Part shown: one piece after another, positions 15,342 to 24,937 of the stretch
How positions within the stretch are numbered: position 1 is the first letter of the stretch
How the letters are laid out: each line of letters starts with the position of its first letter
DNA from: WVZH01 sp034430895
GTDB lineage: Bacteria; Chloroflexota; Anaerolineae; Anaerolineales; E44-bin32
Direction: 5' to 3'
Length of the DNA: 64,000 nt
Assembly (NCBI GenBank): GCA_034430895.1
Contig: DAOUDW010000079.1
Location: 19,905-83,904, forward strand
The notes under the pieces: generated by a model
The model's input: the letters and a program-made list of their open reading frames with translations, nothing else
Database searches by the model: none
Told to the model about the DNA's origin: nothing
Program-made: the position numbers and the translations under genes

Positions 15342-16763
15342 ATGCGAGAGAAACGAATCCTTTGGCTGCTCATTGGCATTGTCCTGATCGCTGGATCGCT
15401 GAGTGCCTGTGACAGCAGCGGGTCAGATACCCTGCGCGCATCCGGCGTGGTCGAAGCCGTCGAGGTGGTTGTGGCGCCGGAATTGGGCGGACGTGTGATC
15501 GAAGTGTTTGTAGAGGCGGGAGATGCCGTCCGGGAGGGAGATGCACTCTTCTCAATGGACGATGAGGTGATAACCCAACAAGTTGCGCAGGCCGAAGCGG
15601 GCTACAAAGCCGCGCTGGCCAGTCAGGATGCGGCGCAGAGTATGCTCGATTCGGCGGAGGCGGGATTGTCTGCCGCGCAGGCGGGTATGGAGTTGGCCGG
15701 CGTGCAGTATGAAATGGAATTGGCGGTCGCTCGAGCGCAGGAATCTCCCGCACGCACGCAGGCCTGGGCGCAGGTGTATCCCTACAGCTTCGATCTTCCC
15801 ACCTGGTACTTCGAGCAATCGGAGTATCTCGCGGGCGCCGAAGCTGAGATTGAAGCGGCTAATGAAATGCTGGCGGATGAGCGGGCCAATTACGAAGCGG
15901 TTCTGGAAACGTCGGGCTCCGAAGATTTGATCGCCGCAGAAGAGCGGCTGTTAAAAGCACAGGCTGCGTTTGAAGTTGCCAAGGAACTCTGGGATCGACA
16001 GGTCGCTTCGCAGAAACGAAGCTACATGGATGATTTCATCGACGATCTCTACGATGAGGCGAAGGATGAGTTGGAAGCGGCGCAGGATGATTACGATGTA
16101 CTGCTCAACGAAGACGCCGCTGAAGAAGTACTCGAAGCACGCGCTCGCCTGGCTGTAGCGATAGAGCGACTCGAAACAGCTTTGGATCAACGCGATCAAC
16201 TTCTGGTCGGACGGGACTCGCTGCGCGTGCAGGCCGCACAGGCTGGAATCGTGCAAGCCGAAGCGAACCTGACTGTGGCGGAAGCTGCCGTCGAACAGGC
16301 GCAGGCTGCGGTCATACAGGCGGATACCGTCGTGACGCAGACGCAGGCCGCCCTGGATTTGCTCGATATCCAGCTCGATAAACTCACTGTGAAAGCATCT
16401 GTGTCGGGCGTGCTGATGACGCGCAGCGTCGAACCCGGCGAGGTGGTCGTGCCTGGAATGACCTTGATGACCATCGGGCAACTGGAGCGCCTGACCATTA
16501 CGGTTTATCTGCCGGAGGATCGCTACGGCCAGATCTCGCTCGGGGACGAAGCGGAGGTAAGTGTGGATTCGTTTCCCGATGAGACCTTCGAAGGCGTCGT
16601 GGTCCGCATCGCTGATCGGGCGGAGTACACACCACGTAACGTGCAAACCGAGGAGGACCGCCGCACAACGGTTTACGCCGTCGAGTTGACGGTGGATGAT
16701 CCGGGTGATTCACTCAAACCCGGCATGCCGGCGGATGTGGTCTTTAGCGTTGTAGAAGAATGA
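15342..16763 (+). CDS. HlyD-family membrane fusion lipoprotein (YbhG-like)
   Basis: 473 residues behind GGAGG. A lipoprotein signal ends in LSAC with Cys23 as the lipid-bearing residue. Then comes a biotinyl-lipoyl-like half (VVAPELGGRVIEVFVEAGD), a very long Ala/Gln/Glu-rich coiled coil (about residues 85-345) and the second half-motif (KASVSGVLMTRSVEPGEVV), followed by the beta-barrel part with EDRYGQISLGDEAEV. It is the adaptor of the exporter encoded just upstream. In a cell without a classical outer membrane such an adaptor would stand on the outer face of the cytoplasmic membrane. It is the last gene of the operon; a terminator follows. Confidence 0.92.
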   Translation: MREKRILWLLIGIVLIAGSLSACDSSGSDTLRASGVVEAVEVVVAPELGGRVIEVFVEAGDAVREGDALFSMDDEVITQQVAQAEAGYKAALASQDAAQSMLDSAEAGLSAAQAGMELAGVQYEMELAVARAQESPARTQAWAQVYPYSFDLPTWYFEQSEYLAGAEAEIEAANEMLADERANYEAVLETSGSEDLIAAEERLLKAQAAFEVAKELWDRQVASQKRSYMDDFIDDLYDEAKDELEAAQDDYDVLLNEDAAEEVLEARARLAVAIERLETALDQRDQLLVGRDSLRVQAAQAGIVQAEANLTVAEAAVEQAQAAVIQADTVVTQTQAALDLLDIQLDKLTVKASVSGVLMTRSVEPGEVVVPGMTLMTIGQLERLTITVYLPEDRYGQISLGDEAEVSVDSFPDETFEGVVVRIADRAEYTPRNVQTEEDRRTTVYAVELTVDDPGDSLKPGMPADVVFSVVEE

Positions 16764-16795
16764 CTCGGGTCGCCATCTGAGCGATTCAATATTGT

Positions 16796-16828
16796 GGAGC
16801 TGTCCGTCCAGGACGGCTCCATTTTTTT
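16796..16828 (+). terminator. Rho-independent terminator of the exporter operon
   Basis: GGAGCTGTCC pairs with GGACGGCTCC (one G-T wobble, 5-base loop, 16796-16820), followed by a run of seven T at 16822-16828. Confidence 0.88.
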
Positions 16829-16871
16829 CTGGTGAAGGCTAATTAAAAACATCGCTTTCGAGTAGTTTATA

Positions 16872-16890
16872 CGGTTACTTTCCGGTAACT
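16872..16890. promoter_or_regulatory. Direct repeats CGGTTACT / CGGTAACT, 11-bp pitch
   Basis: Copies at 16872-16879 and 16883-16890, one base different. A possible -10 element (TAGGAA, 16900-16905) starts nine bases after. The same arrangement occurs before the paralogous gene at 19265. An 11-bp pitch is what OmpR/PhoB-type regulators bind in place of a -35 box. Confidence 0.55.
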
Positions 16891-16997
16891 TTCGGCGTGT
16901 AGGAATGCTTAAGTATCCATCCGAGATCGACCATATTGTCTGGAAAGATATCGTCCTGTAATATCTAAGCTGAACGCTTATGCGGAGAGGTTGTCCC

Positions 16998-19139
16998 ATG
17001 AATCTACTTGTAAAGCGTTTTCGGGATCCTTTCGTAAGAGGAATTCTCATTGGTTTGGCTTCATTGATTTGCGTTACTTGCACAGCTCATAAGGAGGATA
17101 TAAGCAGTATTCGCAAGGCCCCAACATTACCCCCAAGATGGACTGACACCCCGGCTCCATCGACACCAACAGCGACAGACAAGCCGACGCTCACCCCGTC
17201 AGCTACGCTCACAGCAACAGCTACAGAGCCTATTGCCCCTACGGTATCCGAGATTGATGGGATGGAGATGGTGTACGTGCCGGAGGGAAAATTCTGGATG
17301 GGTGACGATTATGACCGACATCAGATTCATCTCGATGCATTCTGGATTGACCGCACCGAGGTCACCAATGCTATGTTCGCAAATTTCCTGAATGCGGAGG
17401 GGAACCAGATGAGTGGGGCTCGGATGAAATGGTTGAACACAGAAGGTGATGGTGCGCTCATTGAAAAGTCGGGAGGGGTATGGCGCCCGTTGTCGGGGTA
17501 CGAGAATCATCCGGTAGTCAATGTGAACTGGTATGGTGCACAGGCTTACTGTGCATGGGCGGGACGGCGTTTGCCGACGGAGGCGGAGTGGGAGAAAGCG
17601 GCGCGTGGGAACGATAGCAGAGAGTATCCATGGGGGAATGAGTTCGAAAGCAGTCTGGCGAATTTCAATGACGATACCACCACATGCAGTGCAGCAGGCT
17701 GTGATGGTTTCGAACGGACATCACCCGTTGGAAGTTTTCCGGGTGGCGAAAGCCCTTATGGCGCATTGGATCTGATGGGGAATGTTAGCGAGTGGATTTG
17801 GGATTGGCATGGGTGCAATTACTATTTTGAGTCACCTGCGGAGAACCCACCCGGACCCAATACTGGATACAGGCGGGTGATCCGTGGAGGCTCGTGGAAT
17901 GACAATCCTCAATACATGAAGAATTCCATTAGCCTGGACCTCCTTCCGGATATGTCCGCCATTGACATCGGGTTTCGTTGCGGTTTCTCATCTTCCACGT
18001 CTATTCCTTCGGAGAGAATGTTCGAACTGACTTCTATCCATATGGCCAGCGAAACGGAAGGGTGGGGAATCAATAAAACGATTGTTATGATCACCCGAGA
18101 TGGCGGTCAAACATGGCTCGATGTAACGCCATCGGAAAGTCTAACTGGCGGAAAACCCATTGAAGTGTATGGCGATTTTATCGATGCGGATCATGCCTGG
18201 CTGCTCTTTAGCACAGAATTACGGAACCCATTACTCAATACGAGTTGTATGAAGTCCAATGCATCTGTTATCTATACAGTGAACGGCGGTCAAACCTGGA
18301 AAGCCAGCAGCCCACTTATGCATGAATTATCTCAGTTCCCCTGTGCGGCGACAGTCAGGATGGTCGATACACGAACAGGTTGGCTGCGGATTTTGGGCTG
18401 GTATACGGGTGCCGGAGGACATGTCCCCACCCAATATTTCCACACAACGGATGGGGGTGCCACTTGGAAGATGTTGGTGCCGTCCTGGTGTGGTTCCTCG
18501 GGGGATTCGTGTTACGCCCAATCGACGCCGGAATGGCTAGATCCCTCGGGCATAGACTTTGTGAAAGAACAAACCGGTTGGATACTCCGGGAGACATTGG
18601 ATCCGTATGTGCCTTTCGCGCCCGTATATCATGTAACCACTGACGGGGGACTGACATGGAGAAGCCTTTCTTTCCCGGCTCCCTTGGATGCACCGGATCT
18701 ATTTTCTGAATTTGAGGAATGTGAACCATACCAGCTTAACTTACTCACAGAGGAGACCGTGCGTTTGAAGGTTACGTGTCGGAAGAAATTTAAACGGGGG
18801 CCAGATCCGATCGCGTATATTTATGCCAGTGATGATGCTGGCTATACATGGAATGCATACCCGCTTCCACTTTCGACTGCAGATAACGACGAGTATTACC
18901 AACGGATGATATTCATTGACGCGGATTTCGGTCTGTTTCTTGGCCAAGAAATGTTCCAGACATACGATGGCGGAGCAACTTGGCAGCAGATAAATACCGT
19001 TGACTGGGAGGGTGTATTTAGTTTTGTGGATCGCTCGCGAGGTTGGGCGATTGCAATGGAGGGTGGATCGATTAGTCTCATGACTACGGCTAGTGGTGGC
19101 GCGGATTGGCAAATCCTGAATCCCGTGGTGGTCCCATGA
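16998..19139 (+). CDS. Lipoprotein with FGE-sulfatase domain and BNR/Ycf48-like repeats
   Basis: ATG 16998 is preferred over ATG 16980 because GGAGAGG lies in between; 713 residues. A signal ends near LICVTC (lipobox). A Thr/Pro linker follows to about residue 85. Residues about 88-330 are a formylglycine-generating-enzyme/SUMF1 type domain: MEMVYVPEGKFWMGDD, RLPTEAEWEKAARG, GNVSEWIWDW, RVIRGGSWND, GFRCGF. The rest is a beta-propeller of BNR type with repeated DGGxTW units (TRDGGQTW, TVNGGQTW, TTDGGATW, TYDGGATW). The FGE-like domain in bacterial lipoproteins often binds rather than oxidises; no role can be assigned. The propeller half is paralogous to the next gene. Confidence 0.85.
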   Translation: MNLLVKRFRDPFVRGILIGLASLICVTCTAHKEDISSIRKAPTLPPRWTDTPAPSTPTATDKPTLTPSATLTATATEPIAPTVSEIDGMEMVYVPEGKFWMGDDYDRHQIHLDAFWIDRTEVTNAMFANFLNAEGNQMSGARMKWLNTEGDGALIEKSGGVWRPLSGYENHPVVNVNWYGAQAYCAWAGRRLPTEAEWEKAARGNDSREYPWGNEFESSLANFNDDTTTCSAAGCDGFERTSPVGSFPGGESPYGALDLMGNVSEWIWDWHGCNYYFESPAENPPGPNTGYRRVIRGGSWNDNPQYMKNSISLDLLPDMSAIDIGFRCGFSSSTSIPSERMFELTSIHMASETEGWGINKTIVMITRDGGQTWLDVTPSESLTGGKPIEVYGDFIDADHAWLLFSTELRNPLLNTSCMKSNASVIYTVNGGQTWKASSPLMHELSQFPCAATVRMVDTRTGWLRILGWYTGAGGHVPTQYFHTTDGGATWKMLVPSWCGSSGDSCYAQSTPEWLDPSGIDFVKEQTGWILRETLDPYVPFAPVYHVTTDGGLTWRSLSFPAPLDAPDLFSEFEECEPYQLNLLTEETVRLKVTCRKKFKRGPDPIAYIYASDDAGYTWNAYPLPLSTADNDEYYQRMIFIDADFGLFLGQEMFQTYDGGATWQQINTVDWEGVFSFVDRSRGWAIAMEGGSISLMTTASGGADWQILNPVVVP

Positions 19140-19166
19140 GGATTGATATACGGGGGTTCATCTCTT

Positions 19167-19185
19167 CGGTAACTCAACGGTAACT
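19167..19185. promoter_or_regulatory. Direct repeats CGGTAACT x2, 11-bp pitch
   Basis: Identical copies at 19167-19174 and 19178-19185. A -10 candidate, TAAGAT (19195-19200), starts nine bases after the second copy, exactly as in the upstream paralogue's promoter (16872-16890). Confidence 0.6.
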
Positions 19186-19264
19186 TTTTACGAGTAAGAT
19201 TTCAGCGAGGTGTCCAACAAGGATTTCGCCTGCGGGCGATGAGGAAGCATCGGTGAGGTAGAAG

Positions 19265-21097
19265 ATGTTCGCAAGAAAGAAATCGTTCCGAAAAACGAGT
19301 TTCAAACTTGGTTTCGTTATCCTGCTTGTCGCGTTCATCGGCGGTTGTGCGGGATTAACGGACATGCCGTTCAGCATCAACGTGGATGAGATTATGCGAC
19401 GGCTCCATCAGGCGCCGTCCTCAAACTCGTGCCGGGTCACGGAGGTCCTGAGGGCACCTTTCTCATCCGGATTGAATGCGATTACGACGCAGGATGTCTA
19501 TTCGGGGCCACTTTTGTTGACCGTGATGGGGACGGGACAGGCCTCGGCGACATCCTATACGGATGCGTTTTACGTATTTACTGACTTTGAGGGGACCTCG
19601 ATATCCCCGCAACACCCGGATGATGATTGGATTCTGGCGATCAACAGTGAAGTGGCGGAGATGTATATTCCGGATGGGCAGATTCCCGCGTTTAACGCCG
19701 ATCATCGCTATACATTTGAAATCAATGCCCCGGGCGGTGTATTGACCTTCGGGGTAAGGGATGAATACACGTCGGATAATTCTGGGGGTTACTTGATATC
19801 TATCTGTCAATACGCTGATGAACTTGCAGAGAGCGGTATTCCTGAAATCGCCGCCCAAACCGCGGCGTTCACCGATTTTCAAGCTACACCCACACCAAGC
19901 CCGATGCCGCAGGTTACTTCAACTCCACTAATCCGTCCAACGACGACGCCCGCTTTCAGGGCTGGGAATCCTGTGAAGTTGGAATCGATCCACATGCTCA
20001 GCGATACGCAGGGGTGGGGCACCAGCGGGGACTCGTTTTTAATCACGCGGGACAGCGCCCAAACCTGGCACGAGCTGCGGCTTCCCGCAGCCCCGGAGAA
20101 ATATACCGAAGAATATGGTTCAAAGGTGTACTTTGCGGCAACCGACGCCGAGCATGCCTGGCTGCTCTATGCGCCAAAACCTTTTGCTTCGATTCATGGC
20201 TGCGTCGCCGCTGACGCGCCGGTTTGGTACACCACGGATGGCGGCCAGACCTGGAATGCCAGCCAGCCGCTCATGCATGAATTGTCGAACAAGGATTGTG
20301 AGGCGACTTTTATCACCATGGACGCCCAACAGGGGTGGATGAGCCTCGATGGTTGGTATTTCGAAGCCGGCCCTCAGAAGGATATGCAATTATTCCGAAC
20401 CTTGGATGGTGGGAAAACCTGGAAACCACTCAAAGTAACTTGGTGCTTGCACGAGTTAAAGGATTCGTGCTTTTCTAATCCACCCGGGTGGATTTCGGAG
20501 AGGGCGTTCCATGGTCAAACCGGATGGCTGCTGGGAAACTGGTTCGGCCACATTGTATCGAACGAAGGCGTACCACCACCCGTATTCTACGTCAGTACGG
20601 ACGGAGGAGAAAACTGGTACCGTCGTGATCTGCCTCCACCGACGGACAACCCGCGCTTCTACGAGCAGTATTTCTATTGCCAACCTTACAATCTCAATTT
20701 ATTGACGGAAAACGTTGTTCGCCTGAAGCTTTCTTGTTCTCAATATGAGCCCGATGCAAAGCCTGAAGCGGTGGATTATATCTATGCCAGTGAGGATCTC
20801 GGCGAAACATGGGAGACGTACGTGCTGCCAGTCTCATCTGAAGAGATGGATACACAGTTGAAGTTCTTTGATCCGGATTATGGTTTGCTGTTGGGTCGAA
20901 CAATGTGGCGCACGGAAGATGCTGGGGAAACCTGGCAGCAGATCAACAGTGTAACTTGGGATGGGCAGTTCGGTTTCGTCGACCGCGATCACGGCTGGGC
21001 GATCGCCAGAAGCGGAGTTGAGACTGCTCTTGTATACACGGTCGATGGGGGGGCGAGTTGGCAGATCATTCATCCGGAGATCTCAGCGGATGAATAG
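19265..21097 (+). CDS. Lipoprotein with BNR/Ycf48-like beta-propeller
   Basis: 610 residues, lipobox at IGGC (about residue 28). Residues about 45-190 form a domain of unknown type. A short Thr/Pro linker leads to a propeller of about 370 residues from LESIHMLSDTQGWG, with DGG-type units (TTDGGQTW, TLDGGKTW, STDGGENW, TEDAGETW, TVDGGASW). The propeller is colinear with that of the preceding gene: PLMHELS, the LPPP/FPAP-DAPDLF segment and the RSRGWAI/RDHGWAI end match. This indicates a tandem duplication followed by exchange of the N-terminal domain. Surface-exposed; function unknown. Confidence 0.85.
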   Translation: MFARKKSFRKTSFKLGFVILLVAFIGGCAGLTDMPFSINVDEIMRRLHQAPSSNSCRVTEVLRAPFSSGLNAITTQDVYSGPLLLTVMGTGQASATSYTDAFYVFTDFEGTSISPQHPDDDWILAINSEVAEMYIPDGQIPAFNADHRYTFEINAPGGVLTFGVRDEYTSDNSGGYLISICQYADELAESGIPEIAAQTAAFTDFQATPTPSPMPQVTSTPLIRPTTTPAFRAGNPVKLESIHMLSDTQGWGTSGDSFLITRDSAQTWHELRLPAAPEKYTEEYGSKVYFAATDAEHAWLLYAPKPFASIHGCVAADAPVWYTTDGGQTWNASQPLMHELSNKDCEATFITMDAQQGWMSLDGWYFEAGPQKDMQLFRTLDGGKTWKPLKVTWCLHELKDSCFSNPPGWISERAFHGQTGWLLGNWFGHIVSNEGVPPPVFYVSTDGGENWYRRDLPPPTDNPRFYEQYFYCQPYNLNLLTENVVRLKLSCSQYEPDAKPEAVDYIYASEDLGETWETYVLPVSSEEMDTQLKFFDPDYGLLLGRTMWRTEDAGETWQQINSVTWDGQFGFVDRDHGWAIARSGVETALVYTVDGGASWQIIHPEISADE

Positions 21098-21169
21098 CGA
21101 GCGACCGCAAGATCGTTTCTACCGCATGGAAATGCCAATGGCGTGGATGTGACTCCGGTGGGACGATAT

Positions 21170-22282
21170 CTACCCCATACGCCGCAGCTTACGGGTAGCG
21201 AAGCTCCAGCCTATAGCCAATGCCCCCGCAGCGAAGGCGCTTGTGATCGTCAGCGCGGACTTCCAATCCACAGGCCAGGCATTGAAAAGGATCATGTCCC
21301 GCAGGGGATCGACGGCGTAGATGTAGGGAAAGAGCCACGAAAACCAGTTGACGTTATGTGCGTTCCAACGCCATAGATTTAAGCCCCCACTAACGAAGAA
21401 GACGAGCAGTGCCCCCAGCACAGCGCCGATGGCGCCGGCCATGTAATTACGGGCACGGAGACCAACGACCAGGGCCAGCGCGATCCAGAACAGCGCCACC
21501 AATCCGAAAAGCAGCCACACCGCCCATAAATAAATCCCTGGCCAGACGCCCAGCCAGAGATACAGAATCCCGAGAAAAGCTGTGCCTGTGACGATCCCCG
21601 CAAGCAGCGCCAGTATGGTTTTGGGTAGCAGTACCCAGAGTAGCGAGCGGGGTGACAGGCCGAACTCAAGCGTCAGCCTGGAAATCTGTTCCTTGTAAGT
21701 CAAGGCGTAGACGTTGAACGCGCCGCCCAGGGTAACCGCCAGCAGAGTCACACCAACGGCGATCACCGGGAACCAGTGCACCATTTCCGAACGGGGATAT
21801 TCCTCGGCCAGCTCGATCGTCGGCGCAGGCTGGCCGATCTTCTCATAGAAATGCCACAGGATTTCGGCCGAGTAGATGCGGTGGTTCTTGGCACGGTCGT
21901 TGTTGTAGTTGATGAAATACATTTCAATCTCGGGGTTATTCCCGGCTTCCAGTTTTGCCGAGAAGTCTTCCGGGATAATCCACATTCCGTCGATGCGGTA
22001 GGCGCGGTAGGTTTCCCAGGCTTCTTCTTCGGAGAGTTCGAGGACGCCGTAGTAAGGGACGCCGAAGGGCGACTCCACTTCAGCGAGTGTCTCACGAAGT
22101 ACTTCGCCGTAGGATCCCGCATCGTGGTTGATCACGGCTAGCTTGAAATTCAGGCGGCCACCCAGAAGCAGACCGAAAGCGATCAGGATCAAGGTGGGGG
22201 GAATGAAGCCGCCCAGAGCGGTGATCGGGTCGCGCCGCCAGGCTTTGAACTCCGTGCTGAGCAGGATGCGGAAGCGTTTCAT
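21170..22282 (-). CDS. ABC-2 type permease (second TetR-linked exporter)
   Basis: ATG 22282 with AGGAG upstream; 370 residues. It has an N-terminal membrane helix, a large outside region (about residues 45-175) and five to six C-terminal helices, as in ABC-2 exporters. The cytoplasmic loop TYKEQISRLTLEFGLSPRS takes the place of the usual RE..GT..QL loop and is divergent. It is the last gene of a four-gene minus-strand operon (tetR, ATPase, permease, permease) and starts five bases after the previous gene's stop. Confidence 0.85.
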   Translation of the reverse strand: MKRFRILLSTEFKAWRRDPITALGGFIPPTLILIAFGLLLGGRLNFKLAVINHDAGSYGEVLRETLAEVESPFGVPYYGVLELSEEEAWETYRAYRIDGMWIIPEDFSAKLEAGNNPEIEMYFINYNNDRAKNHRIYSAEILWHFYEKIGQPAPTIELAEEYPRSEMVHWFPVIAVGVTLLAVTLGGAFNVYALTYKEQISRLTLEFGLSPRSLLWVLLPKTILALLAGIVTGTAFLGILYLWLGVWPGIYLWAVWLLFGLVALFWIALALVVGLRARNYMAGAIGAVLGALLVFFVSGGLNLWRWNAHNVNWFSWLFPYIYAVDPLRDMILFNAWPVDWKSALTITSAFAAGALAIGWSFATRKLRRMG

Positions 22283-22287
22283 CTTTG

Positions 22288-23346
22288 TTACTCCTGACAA
22301 GTCAGTACTCGGCGACGGTAGGCAAGCGCAGCCAAACCCAAAGCCACGGCGCTGAAAATCGTCAGGGCGAGGATCGGGCGAATGCTGTCGCCAATGGTGG
22401 TGTCGTAGTAAAGAGGGAAGAGCAGTTCCACGGCGTAGGAATTGGGGACGAACCGGCTGACGAATTCGTACGCCCCGCTAAAACCGGCGGGCAGTCCAAA
22501 GGCGGCGCCCAGGATCCAGCAAGCGAATGCTGAACCCAAGCCGATTACGAATGCCGGCAAGCTGCTGCGCAGCAGCAAACCGGCGCTGATGCCGATCCCT
22601 CCACCGACGAGAGCGATAGGGATGAGGATCAGGGTGACGGCCAGGATGGAGGCCGGCCAAACGTCGTTGAGCAGGCCGATGACGGTGAGTAGAATTCCCG
22701 CCGAAAGCCAGCTTATTAGAACCAAACGGACGAGTCGTGCGGTCAACACTACTGCCGGTGAAACGGGGGAGAGGCGGTATTCGAGGATCGTGTCGAATTC
22801 GAACTCTTGGGCGGTGAGGAAACCGCCGATCAGCGACGCGGCCAGGAAGGTGGTCATGGGCAGCATGGCCATTCCGAAGTACAAGTTGTACGTAGGATCA
22901 TGCGGCAGCCAGGGGCGTTCGATGATGGTCACCGCACGCCCGTCGAGTGAGTCGTCCCACACGCGTAATGCCGCCGCGGTCAATCGGTTACGCAGGTTTT
23001 TTACGATATTGCTGTCGATCAATCCGTAGCGGTAGATGGCGGTAGGCTGATCGCCAATTTCTTCGACCGTGACAATCCCCGCGCCGATGGGATCGTTATC
23101 GTCCAGGAACACGGGGTTGATGTAGGGCACACCGTCCGGTGAACCGACGTCGTACATGGCCTCCAGTAAGCGCTTCCCGGCATCATCGGTGGGCTCGGTG
23201 ATATTAACCTCGAACGTCGGGTGTACGAGCACGCTGGCCATGATCAGGTACATCAATGCCGGCTGGAATACAGCGATGAGGTGAATCGGCAGCGCCGTAC
23301 GGACCATCTTTAATTCGTTCAGGATCAGCAGTAGTAAGCGTCTCAT
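22288..23346 (-). CDS. ABC-2 type permease
   Basis: Start ATG 23346 (MRRLLLLILNELKMVR) four bases after the ATPase stop; 352 residues. The topology is one N-terminal helix, an outside domain and several C-terminal helices, with the loop TAQEFEFDTILEYRLSPVSP corresponding to the ABC-2 coupling region. It pairs with the next gene as a heterodimeric permease. No HlyD-type adaptor is encoded nearby, in contrast to the exporter at 11-16.8 kb. Confidence 0.87.
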   Translation of the reverse strand: MRRLLLLILNELKMVRTALPIHLIAVFQPALMYLIMASVLVHPTFEVNITEPTDDAGKRLLEAMYDVGSPDGVPYINPVFLDDNDPIGAGIVTVEEIGDQPTAIYRYGLIDSNIVKNLRNRLTAAALRVWDDSLDGRAVTIIERPWLPHDPTYNLYFGMAMLPMTTFLAASLIGGFLTAQEFEFDTILEYRLSPVSPAVVLTARLVRLVLISWLSAGILLTVIGLLNDVWPASILAVTLILIPIALVGGGIGISAGLLLRSSLPAFVIGLGSAFACWILGAAFGLPAGFSGAYEFVSRFVPNSYAVELLFPLYYDTTIGDSIRPILALTIFSAVALGLAALAYRRRVLTCQE

Positions 23347-23350
23347 CGCA

Positions 23351-24292
23351 TTACTCCCGCAGTGCTCGACCGGTGTGATGTAGGAAGACGTCGTCCAACG
23401 TGGGTCGGGTGATACGGACGGAATCGAGGCTGTGGCTGGTGGTGGCGCGGGCGACCAACTCGCCCACAATCGACTCCGCATTGGTTACTTCCAGACGGAG
23501 TTGATCGGCCTGGGAGTAAGTGGCGGCCTGCACCCCCAATCCGCGGAACAAGTCTTCCGGGTCTTCGATGACGGGTGTCGTTCGCAGCATGATCACGTCG
23601 CGCGCCAGCGCAGCTTTGAGGCGCTCGGGGGTATCCATGGCGATGGCCTTGCCGTGATCGATAATTACCAGACGGTCGCAGAGGGTATCGGCTTCCTCCA
23701 TGTTGTTGGTGGAGACGATGAAGGTCTTGCCTTGTGCCTGCTGCTTTTTAATGTGTTCCCAGAGGACGTGTTTGCCCTGCACGTCTACGCCCAGGGTGGG
23801 TTCGTCGAAGAGGATCACCAGGGGGTCATGCAGCAAAGCGCGCGCCAGGGCGAGACGGCGTTTCATGCCGCCGGAGTACGTACGAACGGGATCGGAGTGC
23901 CGCTCCCAGAGATTCATCAAGCGCAGCATGGTTTCAATGTGCTTCTCAATGCCGGAGAGATCAGCGCAGTACAGCGCGGCGTGGTGCAGCAGGTTGTCGG
24001 TGCCGCTCAAGTCGGTGTAAACGTTGGTGTCCTGCGGTACGAGACCGATGCGGCGCCGCACCTCGCGGGCCTGGGTTTGGGGGTCGAAACCCAGGATCCG
24101 GATCGCACCGTCGTGGCGCTTGAGCAAGCCGGTGATCAGGTTGATGGCCGTTGTTTTACCGGCCCCGTTGGGTCCCAGCAGTCCGAAGATCTCGCCCTCC
24201 TGGGCGGTGAAAGAGAGTTCATTGACCGCGGTCAGTGAACCAAAGCGGCGTGTGACCGAGTTTACCTGTACGGCGGGTTGTGTGGATTCCAT
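23351..24292 (-). CDS. ABC transporter ATPase
   Basis: Start ATG 24292 behind GGAGG (an earlier in-frame start at 24319 would overlap tetR). 313 residues with Walker A GPNGAGKTT, Q-loop VPQDTNVYTD, signature YSGGMKRRLALA, Walker B VILFDEPTLGVD and switch region VSTNNMEEAD, where Asn replaces the usual His. The C-terminal tail ends in RPTLDDVFLHHTG, as in DrrA/NatA-type exporters. Confidence 0.92.
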   Translation of the reverse strand: MESTQPAVQVNSVTRRFGSLTAVNELSFTAQEGEIFGLLGPNGAGKTTAINLITGLLKRHDGAIRILGFDPQTQAREVRRRIGLVPQDTNVYTDLSGTDNLLHHAALYCADLSGIEKHIETMLRLMNLWERHSDPVRTYSGGMKRRLALARALLHDPLVILFDEPTLGVDVQGKHVLWEHIKKQQAQGKTFIVSTNNMEEADTLCDRLVIIDHGKAIAMDTPERLKAALARDVIMLRTTPVIEDPEDLFRGLGVQAATYSQADQLRLEVTNAESIVGELVARATTSHSLDSVRITRPTLDDVFLHHTGRALRE

Positions 24293-24315
24293 CGGTTCCT
24301 CCAAAGACCGGAGTG

Positions 24316-24924
24316 TCAATCTCCGCTCCGAATCGTTCCGTTGACGAAAATATCTACAAATTGCTGGATCAAATGGTCGATTGTCGTTTCCAGCGCCATG
24401 CTTTCGCCGAAGATGGCCTGGGCGACGTTGTAGGAGAAAAACATACCGAAGAAGGCCTGCGCCATCACTTCGGGATCCATATCCTGGACGTTCCCGGCGG
24501 CGATCTGGCGGCGCAGGTAGGCGGCCAGTCCGTCGCGCAGCCCGCGCGGCATCTGTCCCAACACTTCGCTGACTTCCTCGAAGTGCCCTGCCTCGCAGAG
24601 CATCATGCGCATGGCTTCGCGCCGCTCGATGAGCACGCGCATGAAGTGGCGGCCGAGGGTGAGCATGTCCTGGTGATAATCGCCGCTGAATTCACCGGCG
24701 AGTGTTGAGCGCATATCCGGCGTACCGGCATATTCTTCCAGCACGGCGGCGAAGAGATTCTTCTTGGACCCGAAGTGTCGGAAGAGGGTCACCTCACTGA
24801 CCCCGGCATCGGCGGCGATCTTGCGCGTGGTCGTTCGGGCGTAACCTAGGGTGGAGAAGAGCTCGGCTGCGGCTTGAATGAGGCGCTGGCGGGTGTCGGT
24901 GGGTTTGATCGGGTTTGGAGACAT
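24316..24924 (-). CDS. TetR-family repressor of the adjacent exporter
   Basis: 202 residues. Helix-turn-helix region: RQRLIQAAAELFSTLGYARTTTRKIAADAGVSEVTLFRHF (residues about 14-53). The C-terminal half is helical. It is the first gene of the minus-strand exporter operon and its promoter has an imperfect inverted repeat. It is not closely similar to the TetR protein at 10138, and its operator is different, so two separate exporter circuits exist in the window. Confidence 0.92.
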   Translation of the reverse strand: MSPNPIKPTDTRQRLIQAAAELFSTLGYARTTTRKIAADAGVSEVTLFRHFGSKKNLFAAVLEEYAGTPDMRSTLAGEFSGDYHQDMLTLGRHFMRVLIERREAMRMMLCEAGHFEEVSEVLGQMPRGLRDGLAAYLRRQIAAGNVQDMDPEVMAQAFFGMFFSYNVAQAIFGESMALETTIDHLIQQFVDIFVNGTIRSGD

Positions 24925-24937
24925 GTATTAACTCAAT

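Noticed and set aside
23432..24238. 268-codon plus-strand frame
   Set aside because: It is antisense to an intact ABC ATPase with all motifs; its length is due to codon bias.
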